NCBI RefSeq assembly: GCF_001311825.1
Contig: NZ_BBCB01000027.1
Coordinates: forward strand, 1-35,139
From: Salidesulfovibrio brasiliensis JCM 12178
GTDB lineage: Bacteria; Desulfobacterota; Desulfovibrionia; Desulfovibrionales; Desulfovibrionaceae
DNA: 35,139 bases
Direction of reading: 5' to 3'
Below the pieces are notes generated by a model. It saw only the letters and a program-made list of their open reading frames with translations, was not told the DNA's origin and did no database searches. This document shows, one piece after another, positions 7,935 through 15,658 of the stretch; the first letter of the stretch is position 1; every line of letters starts with the position of its first letter. Position numbers and translations under genes: made by a program.

Positions 7935-8960
7935 ATGACGATACAGCGAGTATTGGTAACGGGCGGGGTCGGCTACATCGGAAGCCACTGCTGCGTGGAG
8001 CTCCTGAAGGCGGGGTACGACGTGACCATCGCCGACAACCTGCGCAACGGTTCGGCAGCCGTTGTGGGCCGCATCCGCGAGCTGGCCGGGAAAGCCCCGG
8101 AGGCCAGATGGGTCGACCTCTGCGACCGCGAGCGGCTGTTCGCTCTGCTGGAGCACGGCTGCTTTGACGCCGTTATCCACTTCGCGGGCCTCAAGGCCAT
8201 TGGTGAGTCCATCGAAAAACCGCTCATGTACTACGAGAACAACCTTATGGGCGTGATCAACCTCTGCAACGCCATGCAGGCGTCCGGGACCGGCAACCTC
8301 GTGTTCAGCTCCTCGGCGGCGGTCTACGGCGAGGCGGGGAAACCGCCTTTTGACGAGGACGCGCCAACCAGCGCCACCAACCCGTACGGCCGCACCAAGC
8401 TCTTCATCGAGGCTATTCTGAAGGACGTGCAGCTCGCGCGGCCTGACTGGAACGTCTCCATCCTGCGCTATTTCAACCCGGTGGGCGCGCATCCGGACGG
8501 CCTCATCGGCGAAGCCCCGGCTGGCGAACCGAAGAATCTCATGCCTTGCATCTGCCGCGCGGCAGCCGGTCGCATGGGTGAACTGCTCATCTACGGTGAT
8601 AACTACGACACTCCGGACGGCACCGCCGTCCGTGATTTCATCCATGTCGTCGACCTTGCGCGCGGGCATCTGGCCGCGCTTGCCCGTTTCGGCGAGAATC
8701 CGGGCTACATGGTGCACAACCTCGGCACCGGACGCGGAGTCAGCGTCATGGAGTTGCTCAAGACCTTCGAGCGCGTCAACGGCGTACACGTGCCGCACCG
8801 CTTTGCGCCGAGGCGTCCGGGCGACGTGGCCGTGAACTACGCCGCAGCGGGCAAGGCCGAGCGCGAGCTGGGCTGGAAGGCGACCTTCGGGGTCGAGGAG
8901 ATGGTTCGGGATGCGTGGCGCTGGCAGCGCGACAATCCGGACGGGTATCCGAAGGACTAG
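7935..8960 (+). CDS. galE: UDP-glucose 4-epimerase
   Basis: Interconverts UDP-glucose and UDP-galactose (possibly the N-acetyl forms) for surface polysaccharide. The 341 residues match GalE length. The NAD loop is TGGVGYIGSH (9-18), with Val where Ala is common. The catalytic set is SSSAAVYGE (Ser 125-127) with NPYGRTK (Y151, K155). The GalE-specific stretch GDNYDTPDGTAVRDFIHVVDLA and the ending KADLGW-like ELGWKATFGVEEMVRDAWRW are present. AGGAAGAGG precedes the ATG. The gene is monocistronic, and its TAG stop shares a CTAG with the stop of the convergent SDR gene. Confidence 0.95.
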   Translation: MTIQRVLVTGGVGYIGSHCCVELLKAGYDVTIADNLRNGSAAVVGRIRELAGKAPEARWVDLCDRERLFALLEHGCFDAVIHFAGLKAIGESIEKPLMYYENNLMGVINLCNAMQASGTGNLVFSSSAAVYGEAGKPPFDEDAPTSATNPYGRTKLFIEAILKDVQLARPDWNVSILRYFNPVGAHPDGLIGEAPAGEPKNLMPCICRAAAGRMGELLIYGDNYDTPDGTAVRDFIHVVDLARGHLAALARFGENPGYMVHNLGTGRGVSVMELLKTFERVNGVHVPHRFAPRRPGDVAVNYAAAGKAERELGWKATFGVEEMVRDAWRWQRDNPDGYPKD

Positions 8961-9726
8961 AGCCAGTCGCCGCCGGTGAGGGGTATCATCTGGCCGGTGA
9001 TGAACCGCGCCCAGCCAGACAGCAGGTAGACGATCAGGCCGCAGCCTCTTCGGGCTCGCCCCCGCGTTTCAGGAGCACCATTTCCGCACGTTTTTTCATG
9101 TCTTCCGGGCTCTTGCCCAGCCAGCGTTCATGCGCGCCGCTTTTGATGTAACCCATGCGAACCCCGTTGACGGTCACGCCACGGGCCGCGCCCTCACGGG
9201 CAAGCCCCTGGACGAGGCATTCGGTGCCGCGCTTGGACACGCCGTAGGGGAGCGAGGTCGGGCTGCCGCCGTGCAGGGCCGACTCGGTGCCGGTGAGCAG
9301 GATGGTGCCGGACTCCATTCGCTCCATGGCGGCCCGGGCCAGAAAGAACGGGATGTTCAGGTTGGCCTGTACGGACTGCTCCCATTGCTCTCCGGAGAGA
9401 TCGCGCCAGTGCTCGCCCCTGCCGATGAACCCACTTAGAACCACAAGGCCGTCGATGCCTCCGGCGGCGTCCGAAAAGAACTCTACCAGCGCGCGGCAGT
9501 CGTCGTCGCTGTGCAGACCCTGCTGCAAATCGAGAATGGTCTGTGGGCCGTCTTCTGTTGCCACGGGTTCAGGCGTGCTGTTGCGGTGCGCCCCGATGGT
9601 GCAGGCCGGGCCCTTGCGGAGCATGGAGACCAGCGCTCTGCCAATGCCGCCGCTGGCGCCGACGATCAGGATGCGGGCGTTTTCGTCCACCTGCGGGGAC
9701 CAGTCGGGAAAGGTCGGGGTACTCAT
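8957..9726 (-). CDS. Short-chain dehydrogenase/reductase, PtmA-like (one apparent frameshift)
   Basis: A classical SDR of about 256 residues. The cofactor loop is GASGGIG (23-29), an SDR serine region lies around GTILLTGTESALHGG, and the catalytic YGVSK is followed by GVTVNGVRMGYIKSG. A premature TGA at 9034 follows KRGGEPEEAAA. Restoring one base at the CC of 9037-9038 (minus strand) extends the frame through YLLSGWARFITGQMIPLTGGDWL, the standard SDR C-terminus. It is the last gene of an operon with a CMP-sugar synthetase, recalling ptmA in flagellin glycan loci; the substrate is unproven. Its start overlaps the upstream gene's stop by four bases, and GGAG lies nine bases before the ATG. Confidence 0.85.
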
Positions 9727-10532
9727 GCGTAATGCTCCTTGAGTCGCTCCATGCTGCGTTTTACCGGGGCCATGAAGCCTTCTCTTACCATGCGCTGCTC
9801 AAGCGAGCAAAAGCCCTCGTATCCGATGGCTCGCAGCAGGCGGGCGGCCAGCGCGTGATCTACGGTGTCTCCCTCTGCCAGCGGGACCAGCCCGGTCTCA
9901 CTGACGTGCACATGGGCAAGGTGCGGGGCCATGGCCGCAAAGATGTCCTCGCGCAGGTCCCCGGCCCAGGCCGCGGCAGCGAGGTCGATGTGACCGCGTA
10001 TTTCAGGCCGGTTCACGGTTTCGATGAGCCTGCGGGCGTGGCTGAGGTCGTTGATGTAGTCGGTCACGCTTTCGGCCAGCGCCTCAATGACGAGGCAGGT
10101 GCCGTGGCCGCTGATGCGTTCGGCATATTCGCCGAGGAAGTCGACGGTCTGCCTGTCGGCCTCGTCTACCGGCAGGCCGTTTCGCATCCTGACCACGCCG
10201 GAGCCAAAGACCATGGTCCTGCCGCCGAGGTCCGCGCAGATGCTTGAGAGGTGCACCATGAAATCCATGAGCGCCGCAGTGGTGGCCTCGTCTTTGAAAA
10301 GAACCAGATCAGGGCGATCGAAAAAGAGCGAGTGCAGGCCCGCCACCCGGAGCCCGGCAGACTCGATGCTGTGGCGGTAGGCGTCAACATCCCGGGGGCG
10401 CACGTCCGAGGTGTCCCGCCAGACCTTGGAAGGGGCCACTTCGAGGCCGCAGAAGCCGAGGGCGGCAAGCTCGGGCAGTTCGTCTTCGTGATCGAACGAG
10501 GGCAGGGTGATGTTGGAGACGGCCAGTTTCAT
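9723..10532 (-). CDS. Sugar phosphate isomerase/epimerase, TIM-barrel family
   Basis: The 269 residues belong to the AP-endonuclease-2-like xylose isomerase TIM-barrel family. Indicators are the opening MKLAVSNITLP, metal-site acidic and His residues in LVIEALAES, GHIDLAAAAWAG, HLAHVHVSETG, and the ending GYEGFCSLEQRMV. The family includes sugar isomerases, epimerases and dehydratases; the reaction here cannot be assigned. It sits between the CMP-sugar synthetase gene (14 bases away) and the SDR gene (ATGA overlap), so it most likely acts on an intermediate of the same sugar pathway. Confidence 0.82.
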   Translation of the reverse strand: MKLAVSNITLPSFDHEDELPELAALGFCGLEVAPSKVWRDTSDVRPRDVDAYRHSIESAGLRVAGLHSLFFDRPDLVLFKDEATTAALMDFMVHLSSICADLGGRTMVFGSGVVRMRNGLPVDEADRQTVDFLGEYAERISGHGTCLVIEALAESVTDYINDLSHARRLIETVNRPEIRGHIDLAAAAWAGDLREDIFAAMAPHLAHVHVSETGLVPLAEGDTVDHALAARLLRAIGYEGFCSLEQRMVREGFMAPVKRSMERLKEHYA

Positions 10533-10545
10533 GCGCTGCTCCGGG

Positions 10546-11295
10546 TTAGTCTTCGTAGGGGGTGCGATCCTCGCGGAAGCCGTGGCGGTAGAGCCAGAAC
10601 TCCACGCCGGGAAGCTGCCACTCGTAGTCGAGGTCGCAGCCGCCCCACTGGGGCAGCGGGTGGATGTTGCGGCCCATCCACTTCTGCGGCAGCAGGCCGT
10701 CCTCCATGTTCTCGATGCATTCGGGGCGGATCACGGAAACGCCCATGTCCGCGAAATAGACGTCACCCTGCGAGTCCCGGTCGCAGTTGAGGGTGGCCGG
10801 GTCGCCGAACGTCTCGAAGGGCACGAATGGGTCGAGCAGACCGTTTTCATTGATTTTGCGGGCGCGCAGTGGACTCCACATGTTGTAGCAGGACGCGGTT
10901 ACTGCGGAATCCACCTCGGGTCGCTCACGGAGCACGCTGATACCTTCATCTATGGTCTCCGCAAGGATGGTGGCCGCGTTGCACATGAGCAGGACCAGCG
11001 CTTCGGGCCTGCCGTGCCGCTCCACGATGGTCTCGTAGGCGTGCACGTAGGCGTCCTCGCCAAGGGCCTCTTTGGTGGCCAGCCGGGCCGGACGTTCGAT
11101 GATCTCCGCGCCGTTGCTGCGGCCGAGCTCCATGATGTCGGGGTCGTCTGTGGAGATGAAGGTGTGCGTCACCAGCCGGGAGTGTTCGGCGGCCAGCAGC
11201 GGATACTGCGAAAGCGGCCTGCCGAGGACCGGGTGCATGTTCTTGCCGGGGAAGCCGGTGCTTCCCTTCCTGCCGATGAGTATGGCTGCGATCAT
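10546..11295 (-). CDS. CMP-sugar synthetase (acylneuraminate/legionaminate cytidylyltransferase-like)
   Basis: Transfers CMP from CTP to a nonulosonic acid, giving the donor for glycosyltransferases. The 249 residues begin with the nucleotide-binding signature ILIGRKGSTGFPGKN (residues 5-19), followed by VLGRPLSQYPLLAA, THTFISTDDPDI, the acidic GEDAYVHAYETI and LLMCNAATI. The ending DLDYEWQLPGVEFWLY is typical of NeuA/PtmB-like enzymes. The ATG at 11295 directly precedes the conserved start, with GGAAGAG upstream; a longer open frame to 11568 is nonsense in family terms. It is the second gene of the operon and the likely partner of the NeuB enzyme in the plus-strand cluster. Confidence 0.88.
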   Translation of the reverse strand: MIAAILIGRKGSTGFPGKNMHPVLGRPLSQYPLLAAEHSRLVTHTFISTDDPDIMELGRSNGAEIIERPARLATKEALGEDAYVHAYETIVERHGRPEALVLLMCNAATILAETIDEGISVLRERPEVDSAVTASCYNMWSPLRARKINENGLLDPFVPFETFGDPATLNCDRDSQGDVYFADMGVSVIRPECIENMEDGLLPQKWMGRNIHPLPQWGGCDLDYEWQLPGVEFWLYRHGFREDRTPYED

Positions 11296-11312
11296 GGGTA
11301 TCTCTTCCGGCC

Positions 11313-12209
11313 CTAGTGGCCGTTTTCCTGATGGTCGATTTCCTCTATGAGTTCCAGAATCCCCTGCCCGAAGTCCACGAACACGGACGGCACGACCTTG
11401 TGCGCCCGCTTGGGGGTGTATCGGTAGGGTGTCATGCTGTAGTGGGACGAGGCGTACTCGTCGCCGCTGGGCGAGAAGCGGATGTCCGTGTCCTTGCCGC
11501 TGACTTCCTTTATGATCTCGAGCACTTCCTTGATGGTCAGCGTGGTGATGCCGGAGACGGTCAGGCACTTGTTGGCATATTCACTGGACAGCGCGTCTAC
11601 GCTCAGACTGGCGGCGTCGGCCACATGGATGTATTCGCGGCGTTCTTCGCCCGTGCCGGGGTAGGTGAAATCCCCGCCCCTGATGGCCTGCTTGACGATG
11701 CTGCGAAGCCCGTTCCAGTCCTGCGCGCGCGGACCGTAGAGGGAGCCGTAGCGCAGGATGGTGTATTCCAGTCCGCTCTGCTGATTGTAGGCTTCCAGCA
11801 CGGCCTCGACTGCCTGTTTGCTCACGCGGTAGAAGGAGCCTTTATCCGTATACACGTACAGGGACGAGGCGAAGAGCAGGCGGGAAACGTCCGCTTCCGC
11901 GGCCGCGTCGATGATGTTGGAGCTGCCGATGACGTTGTGCTGGATGGTCTCCAGCGGCTCGCGTGAGGACTGGCCTATGTCGGCGATCCCGGCGAGGTGG
12001 TAGACGTAGTCCTTCCCGGCAACAGCCTTGCCGACCTGCTCGCGGTCCAGAATGTCGCCCTGAATTAAGGATTGGTCCGGGCGAAGCCACGGCGAGGGCG
12101 CGCGGTCAAAGACCGTGACCCTGTGCCCCTTGTCCGACAGGGCGTCGGCGATGTGGCTGCCCAGAAAGCCGGAGCCTCCGAAGACGATGGTATCAGGTGC
12201 TTGGCTCAT
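11313..12209 (-). CDS. NAD-dependent epimerase/dehydratase (extended SDR)
   Basis: Nucleotide-sugar modifying enzyme of 298 residues. The cofactor loop is FGGSGFLGSHIADAL (10-24), the acidic strand end is VFDRA, and the active site is SSLYVYTDKGSFYRVSK (Ser, Tyr and Lys present). Further marks are ILRYGSLYGPRAQDWNGL and REYIHVADAASLSV. The substrate is unknown. The ATG at 12209 has GGAG six bases upstream; a TTG at 12251 is a poorer start. It is first in the operon, 17 bases ahead of the CMP-sugar synthetase gene, behind a near-consensus promoter with an operator-like palindrome. Confidence 0.87.
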   Translation of the reverse strand: MSQAPDTIVFGGSGFLGSHIADALSDKGHRVTVFDRAPSPWLRPDQSLIQGDILDREQVGKAVAGKDYVYHLAGIADIGQSSREPLETIQHNVIGSSNIIDAAAEADVSRLLFASSLYVYTDKGSFYRVSKQAVEAVLEAYNQQSGLEYTILRYGSLYGPRAQDWNGLRSIVKQAIRGGDFTYPGTGEERREYIHVADAASLSVDALSSEYANKCLTVSGITTLTIKEVLEIIKEVSGKDTDIRFSPSGDEYASSHYSMTPYRYTPKRAHKVVPSVFVDFGQGILELIEEIDHQENGH

Positions 12210-12272
12210 TCGCTCCGTCCAGAGTGCTTTGGTTGATGCCGGTCGGGTCAATGGGACCCCCGCGTGGGCATG

Positions 12273-12321
12273 TGTATCATTAAGCCGCCGAATGATACAG
12301 GGCGGCAGGACCCCTTTTCAA
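12273..12321 (-). promoter_or_regulatory. Sigma-70 promoter with perfect palindromic operator
   Basis: On the minus strand, TTGAAA (12316-12321) and TATCAT (12292-12297) are 18 bases apart. The -10 lies inside a perfect inverted repeat, TGTATCATT and AATGATACA with a nine-base centre (12273-12299). This layout would let a dimeric repressor block the promoter of the epimerase/CMP-sugar synthetase operon. It is 83 bases upstream of that operon's first start codon. Confidence 0.6.
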
Positions 12322-12364
12322 GCTGATCGGCGTCCGTTCCGTTTTCCTTTATGCGCATTTCCGG

Positions 12365-14098
12365 TCAGTCCATGGGAATCAGTGATTTGCGGTCCATGCC
12401 CGCCATCATGTTGGACATGGGATAGGCAAAGCCGCCCTTGCTCGGAATTTTGCCGAAAAACTCCACGAAGTTGTGCAGCGAGTTCAGCGAGGCGAAGCTG
12501 GAACAGAGGTAGATCGTGGCGTCCACGGTCATTTTCTCAAGCGCCTGTCTGCCCTCAAAGTCCTCGGAGGGGTTGAACATCCCGTCGCCCAGCCAGTGGA
12601 CGTTCTGTCCGCTGTAGGCCGGATTGGATCGCAGGCCGCCTTGCAGGCCCAGCGTAACGTCGCAACCGAGCTCTGCGGCTGAGGCAATGAGGTCGTCCAG
12701 CACGGCCAGCGGTCCGGAGCGCACCACCAAAAGGCGTTTCCCGGCCATCTCGCTGAAGAGCTTCCTGCGGGACAGCTCGAAGTTGTCGTGCAGCAGTTTC
12801 AGGGAGCGGTAGTGCCCGGCGGCCACGTCTTCGGTCATGAGCGAGCCGATGTCGAAGCTCGCGCCGTCACGAGCCTGTGTGGTAATCATGTATTCGTTGA
12901 AGAAAACCGTGTCGCGGCGTTCCACCGGGATGGTGTCCAGCACGGCTACCGCTTCTTCTGCCCTGCCCTGCAATCGCAGGTGCACGGCAAGCGCCCTCTT
13001 GTGGTCGTCGTTGTGCGTGTTCAGGGCTACGGCTTGCTTGAGCAGCTCGATGGAAAGACCGTTTGCCTTGCCGTAGGCGCTGTTTGCCAGAAACGCCAAA
13101 ACCTGCTGGGCACGCAGCCGGTGGGCGGCCTGTCGGTCAAAGACGCAGCGGGACGCGAAGCGTTCGTAGCGTTCATAGAGCCTGTCGTAGCGATACTTGG
13201 TGGTTATTTGTGCCGGGCCGAGGCATTCCAGTGTGTAGTCCCGGTCCATGGCCATGACCTTTTCGAAGAGGTCGTCGTCGATGTTGAGCTGCATCTTGGC
13301 GGCTAGACCGGCCTGATGCAGGAAATCTTCGCTGTCCGTGTCCTGTTGTTTCATGCGCTCAATGAGAGAGCCGTGGTCCAGCCCCTCGCCGGACCAGTCC
13401 GCGATGGTGCGGTTCTGCCTGGAATAGACCGGGGCGTTGCTGTTGAGGCGTGTCTGAGAGGACTGCCGGTCCGCCATGGCCTTGACCCGGGAGAAATGGT
13501 TGTAGACGCGGTGGTCGTCGGACGCTTCGGCCACGCCGGTGATGTTGGCGCGCATGAGCTCGTTGTCCCTGTCCACGGTTTTGTTCTGGTGCTCGATGCC
13601 CGGAAACTCGATGCCGATGCGTTTGCCGAGTTCGGCCACGGATTCGGTGTAGGTCTCCACAAACCCTATGTAGTCGTAGTTCTCCAGCCGGGCGATGGCC
13701 CGCTCCGGCGAGCCGCCGAAGTGGTGCGTGATGCTGTTGAACGGATTGTCGTAAAGGTAGTCCATGAACGAGCCGTAGGTGAAGTTGCCTTTCTTTTTTC
13801 TGAAGCGGAAGTAGGAGTAGGCGACGTCCGTGGGGTTACGCAGAAAGGTGTAATAGAACACCTGAAAGTCGTTGGGGAGCAGCTCATGGATGCCGTAGAT
13901 CAATTCGCCACCTATGTAATAGGCATCCCGGGTGTTGTCCTCCAGAATGCCATCGGCGAACGTTACCAGCGCATCGGGAGAGGTGATGTGCAGGTAGCCG
14001 CAATCCTGGGCTTCGAACATCTTGTGCAGGGACGTTCCGGCGCATTTGGGTACGTGGTCGAATGCGTAGACGGTTTTGCGTTTGCTGGCCGGGCTCAT
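12365..14098 (-). CDS. Sulfotransferase-family protein with long C-terminal extension
   Basis: The 577 residues open with a Sulfotransfer_2-like domain. The PAPS loop FDHVPKCAGTSLHKMF is at 13-28 and the second phosphate site TFLRNPTDVAYSYF at 84-97. An NHFS-like region near 205 probably ends the domain. A helical middle section follows, then about 130 residues from GKRLLVVRSGPLAVLDDLI through DATIYLCSSFASLNSL that look like a Rossmann-type fold I do not recognise. The reading frame is clean. The ATG at 14098 has AAAGGAG nine bases upstream; a longer frame to 14158 is less likely. It is a single-gene unit behind a sigma-54-type promoter. Acceptor unknown, presumably a surface glycan. Confidence 0.8.
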   Translation of the reverse strand: MSPASKRKTVYAFDHVPKCAGTSLHKMFEAQDCGYLHITSPDALVTFADGILEDNTRDAYYIGGELIYGIHELLPNDFQVFYYTFLRNPTDVAYSYFRFRKKKGNFTYGSFMDYLYDNPFNSITHHFGGSPERAIARLENYDYIGFVETYTESVAELGKRIGIEFPGIEHQNKTVDRDNELMRANITGVAEASDDHRVYNHFSRVKAMADRQSSQTRLNSNAPVYSRQNRTIADWSGEGLDHGSLIERMKQQDTDSEDFLHQAGLAAKMQLNIDDDLFEKVMAMDRDYTLECLGPAQITTKYRYDRLYERYERFASRCVFDRQAAHRLRAQQVLAFLANSAYGKANGLSIELLKQAVALNTHNDDHKRALAVHLRLQGRAEEAVAVLDTIPVERRDTVFFNEYMITTQARDGASFDIGSLMTEDVAAGHYRSLKLLHDNFELSRRKLFSEMAGKRLLVVRSGPLAVLDDLIASAAELGCDVTLGLQGGLRSNPAYSGQNVHWLGDGMFNPSEDFEGRQALEKMTVDATIYLCSSFASLNSLHNFVEFFGKIPSKGGFAYPMSNMMAGMDRKSLIPMD

Positions 14099-14331
14099 GG
14101 GAACCGCTCCTTTTGCTGAGTGTTCGTCGTTTGTAGCAGACCCCGCCGGGTTCTCCAAGGCGCGCGCCGCATTCGGGAAAGGCCTTGAATGCCGGGAGCG
14201 TCAAAAAGGCGACAAGTCGTCTGCCGAAACTCTCCGCCGCCCAAAATCGTTGAGGGCCGGAAGGCGGAGTGGTCGCGGGCCGGCGCGACCGTTCACCGGT
14301 TGAAGTGTTTTCCGGTGACGGACGAAGGATA

Positions 14332-14347
14332 AGCAAAATCTTTGCCA
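14332..14347 (-). promoter_or_regulatory. Sigma-54 (-24/-12) promoter of the long sulfotransferase gene
   Basis: Minus-strand TGGCAAAGATTTTGCT matches TGGCA-N6-TTGCW with the exact ten-base GG-to-GC spacing. It lies in the gap after the methyltransferase gene and would give a leader of about 220 bases. I see nothing else definite in 14099-14362; TTGACG occurs on the minus strand near 14208 without a convincing -10. Confidence 0.65.
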
Positions 14348-14362
14348 GTGGCGGCTTAGAGG

Positions 14363-15379
14363 TTACTTGCGGGCAAAGACGAGCATGTGGGAGGAGAGGC
14401 GGTTTTGCTGCAGAAACCGCTGGAGCGAGTCCTCCAGTTCCGGGTCGTCCAGCGAGAGAAGGTGGGCAAGGAACGCGTTGCTTCCGGCAAGGTCCACGAC
14501 GCCCTGTTCCACTTTGCGCCTGACGATGGAGACGTCGAGGATGCCGGGCGTGGTGGCGCTGACCGAGGCAAAGCCGGTGGCATGAAGCAGTTCGGTGACG
14601 GAGCTGGGATTGAAGTACTGCAGGTGCAGGGGCGGGACCACATTTTCGGTCCTGTCGCCGAGAATCTGGAAATCAAAGCCCTGACCGTTGGGCGTGCCGA
14701 TGAGCAGCACCCCGTTTTTTCTCAGCTTGGCGAGGCAGGTGGCAAGAAACGGGGCTGGTTCGCTCAGGTGCTCCACGAGGTCGTTCATGGCGATGCAGTC
14801 GAGGCTGTCATCGTCGAAGTCCGCCACAGTGCCGAGATGCGCGTTCAGTCCTTTTTCTCTGCACTCCTCAACGCACTGGGGGCTGATGTCGCAGGCCACG
14901 ACGTCACTGAAAAGGCCCTGCTCGCGGACCACGGTGCTGAAGGTGCCGCTGCCCGCGCCGATGTCCAGAAAGGTGCCGCGCTCACTGCCGGATTCCTTCA
15001 GGAAGGCGTCCAGCGCCTTGACCCGAGGCATGTGCTGGTGCTTCTTGCGGTCATCGTGGGTTTCCAGCAGCAGCCGGGTCCAGAACTGGGGTGCGTCGTA
15101 GGTCTCGTAGTAGCGCGTCAGCTGCTCGTCCGTGGGCCGGGGGCTGACGAAGGTCGTGCGGCAGCGGGTGCAGTCAAGGTGGGTGAAGCCGAATTTCTCA
15201 AAACGAAACCGCAGCTCGCCGTCTTCATCATTGCCGCAGGCAGGGCAGGGGGAACGGAAAAAGCCATCGCGCTCTTCCAGATAGAAGGCCACGCCGCTTT
15301 GTTCACAGCGCAGCAGGAATTCGTCGTGCAGGCCGACGGGCTTGAACAGGTCCACAATGCCGGAACGCCGCTTTTCCAT
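14363..15379 (-). CDS. SAM-dependent methyltransferase with N-terminal zinc ribbon
   Basis: The 338 residues start with a four-Cys ribbon (CPAC at 45-48, CTRC at 70-73), then a class I methyltransferase fold. SAM motif I is TFLDIGAGSG (136-145), followed by VVACDISPQCVEEC and LDCIAMNDLVEHLSEP, then LLIGTPNGQGFDF. This ribbon-plus-methyltransferase layout is common in polysaccharide and sugar-modification clusters, where the enzyme methylates a sugar or a sugar-nucleotide intermediate. The ATG at 15379 has AAAGGG upstream. It is transcribed alone from a sigma-70-type promoter, divergent from the large plus-strand operon. Confidence 0.88.
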   Translation of the reverse strand: MEKRRSGIVDLFKPVGLHDEFLLRCEQSGVAFYLEERDGFFRSPCPACGNDEDGELRFRFEKFGFTHLDCTRCRTTFVSPRPTDEQLTRYYETYDAPQFWTRLLLETHDDRKKHQHMPRVKALDAFLKESGSERGTFLDIGAGSGTFSTVVREQGLFSDVVACDISPQCVEECREKGLNAHLGTVADFDDDSLDCIAMNDLVEHLSEPAPFLATCLAKLRKNGVLLIGTPNGQGFDFQILGDRTENVVPPLHLQYFNPSSVTELLHATGFASVSATTPGILDVSIVRRKVEQGVVDLAGSNAFLAHLLSLDDPELEDSLQRFLQQNRLSSHMLVFARK

Positions 15380-15438
15380 GATAAACCCTTTGCGCACGAG
15401 AGCGGTTCTCGGTTAGGAAATTGCTGGATGACCGAATG

Positions 15439-15466
15439 TTTATCACCGGAAAAGATTGCCTGTCAA
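15439..15466 (-). promoter_or_regulatory. Sigma-70 promoter of the methyltransferase gene
   Basis: On the minus strand, a perfect TTGACA (15461-15466) and GATAAA (15439-15444) are separated by 16 bases, about 60 bases before the start codon. Confidence 0.55.
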
Positions 15467-15543
15467 AGCTCGAGCCGGGACAGGGTGCGCCGTAAACCGT
15501 TCGGTTGGTGATCATTTTTGCCGCTTTTAGGCTTCGGGTATTA

Positions 15544-15559
15544 AGGCACGAGAGTTGCT
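15544..15559 (+). promoter_or_regulatory. Sigma-54 (-24/-12) promoter of the nonulosonate operon
   Basis: AGGCACGAGAGTTGCT matches the RpoN consensus TGGCACG-N4-TTGCW at every position but the first, with correct spacing. It sits 100 bases before the first gene of the nine-gene operon. This is the best sigma-54 match in the window. Confidence 0.75.
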
Positions 15560-15658
15560 ACCGATAACGTTCTTAGGAACACAGGTGTCAAATCTTCCGG
15601 GCATGAGCGAAGGGATTGCCCGTTTATATGCGGACAGCGAGCAGGTGACGGAACCGTA

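Noticed and set aside
15505-15522. Second sigma-54-like site (GG ... TTTTTGCC) before the nonulosonate operon
   Set aside because: Spacing is eleven, and a much better site lies at 15544-15559.
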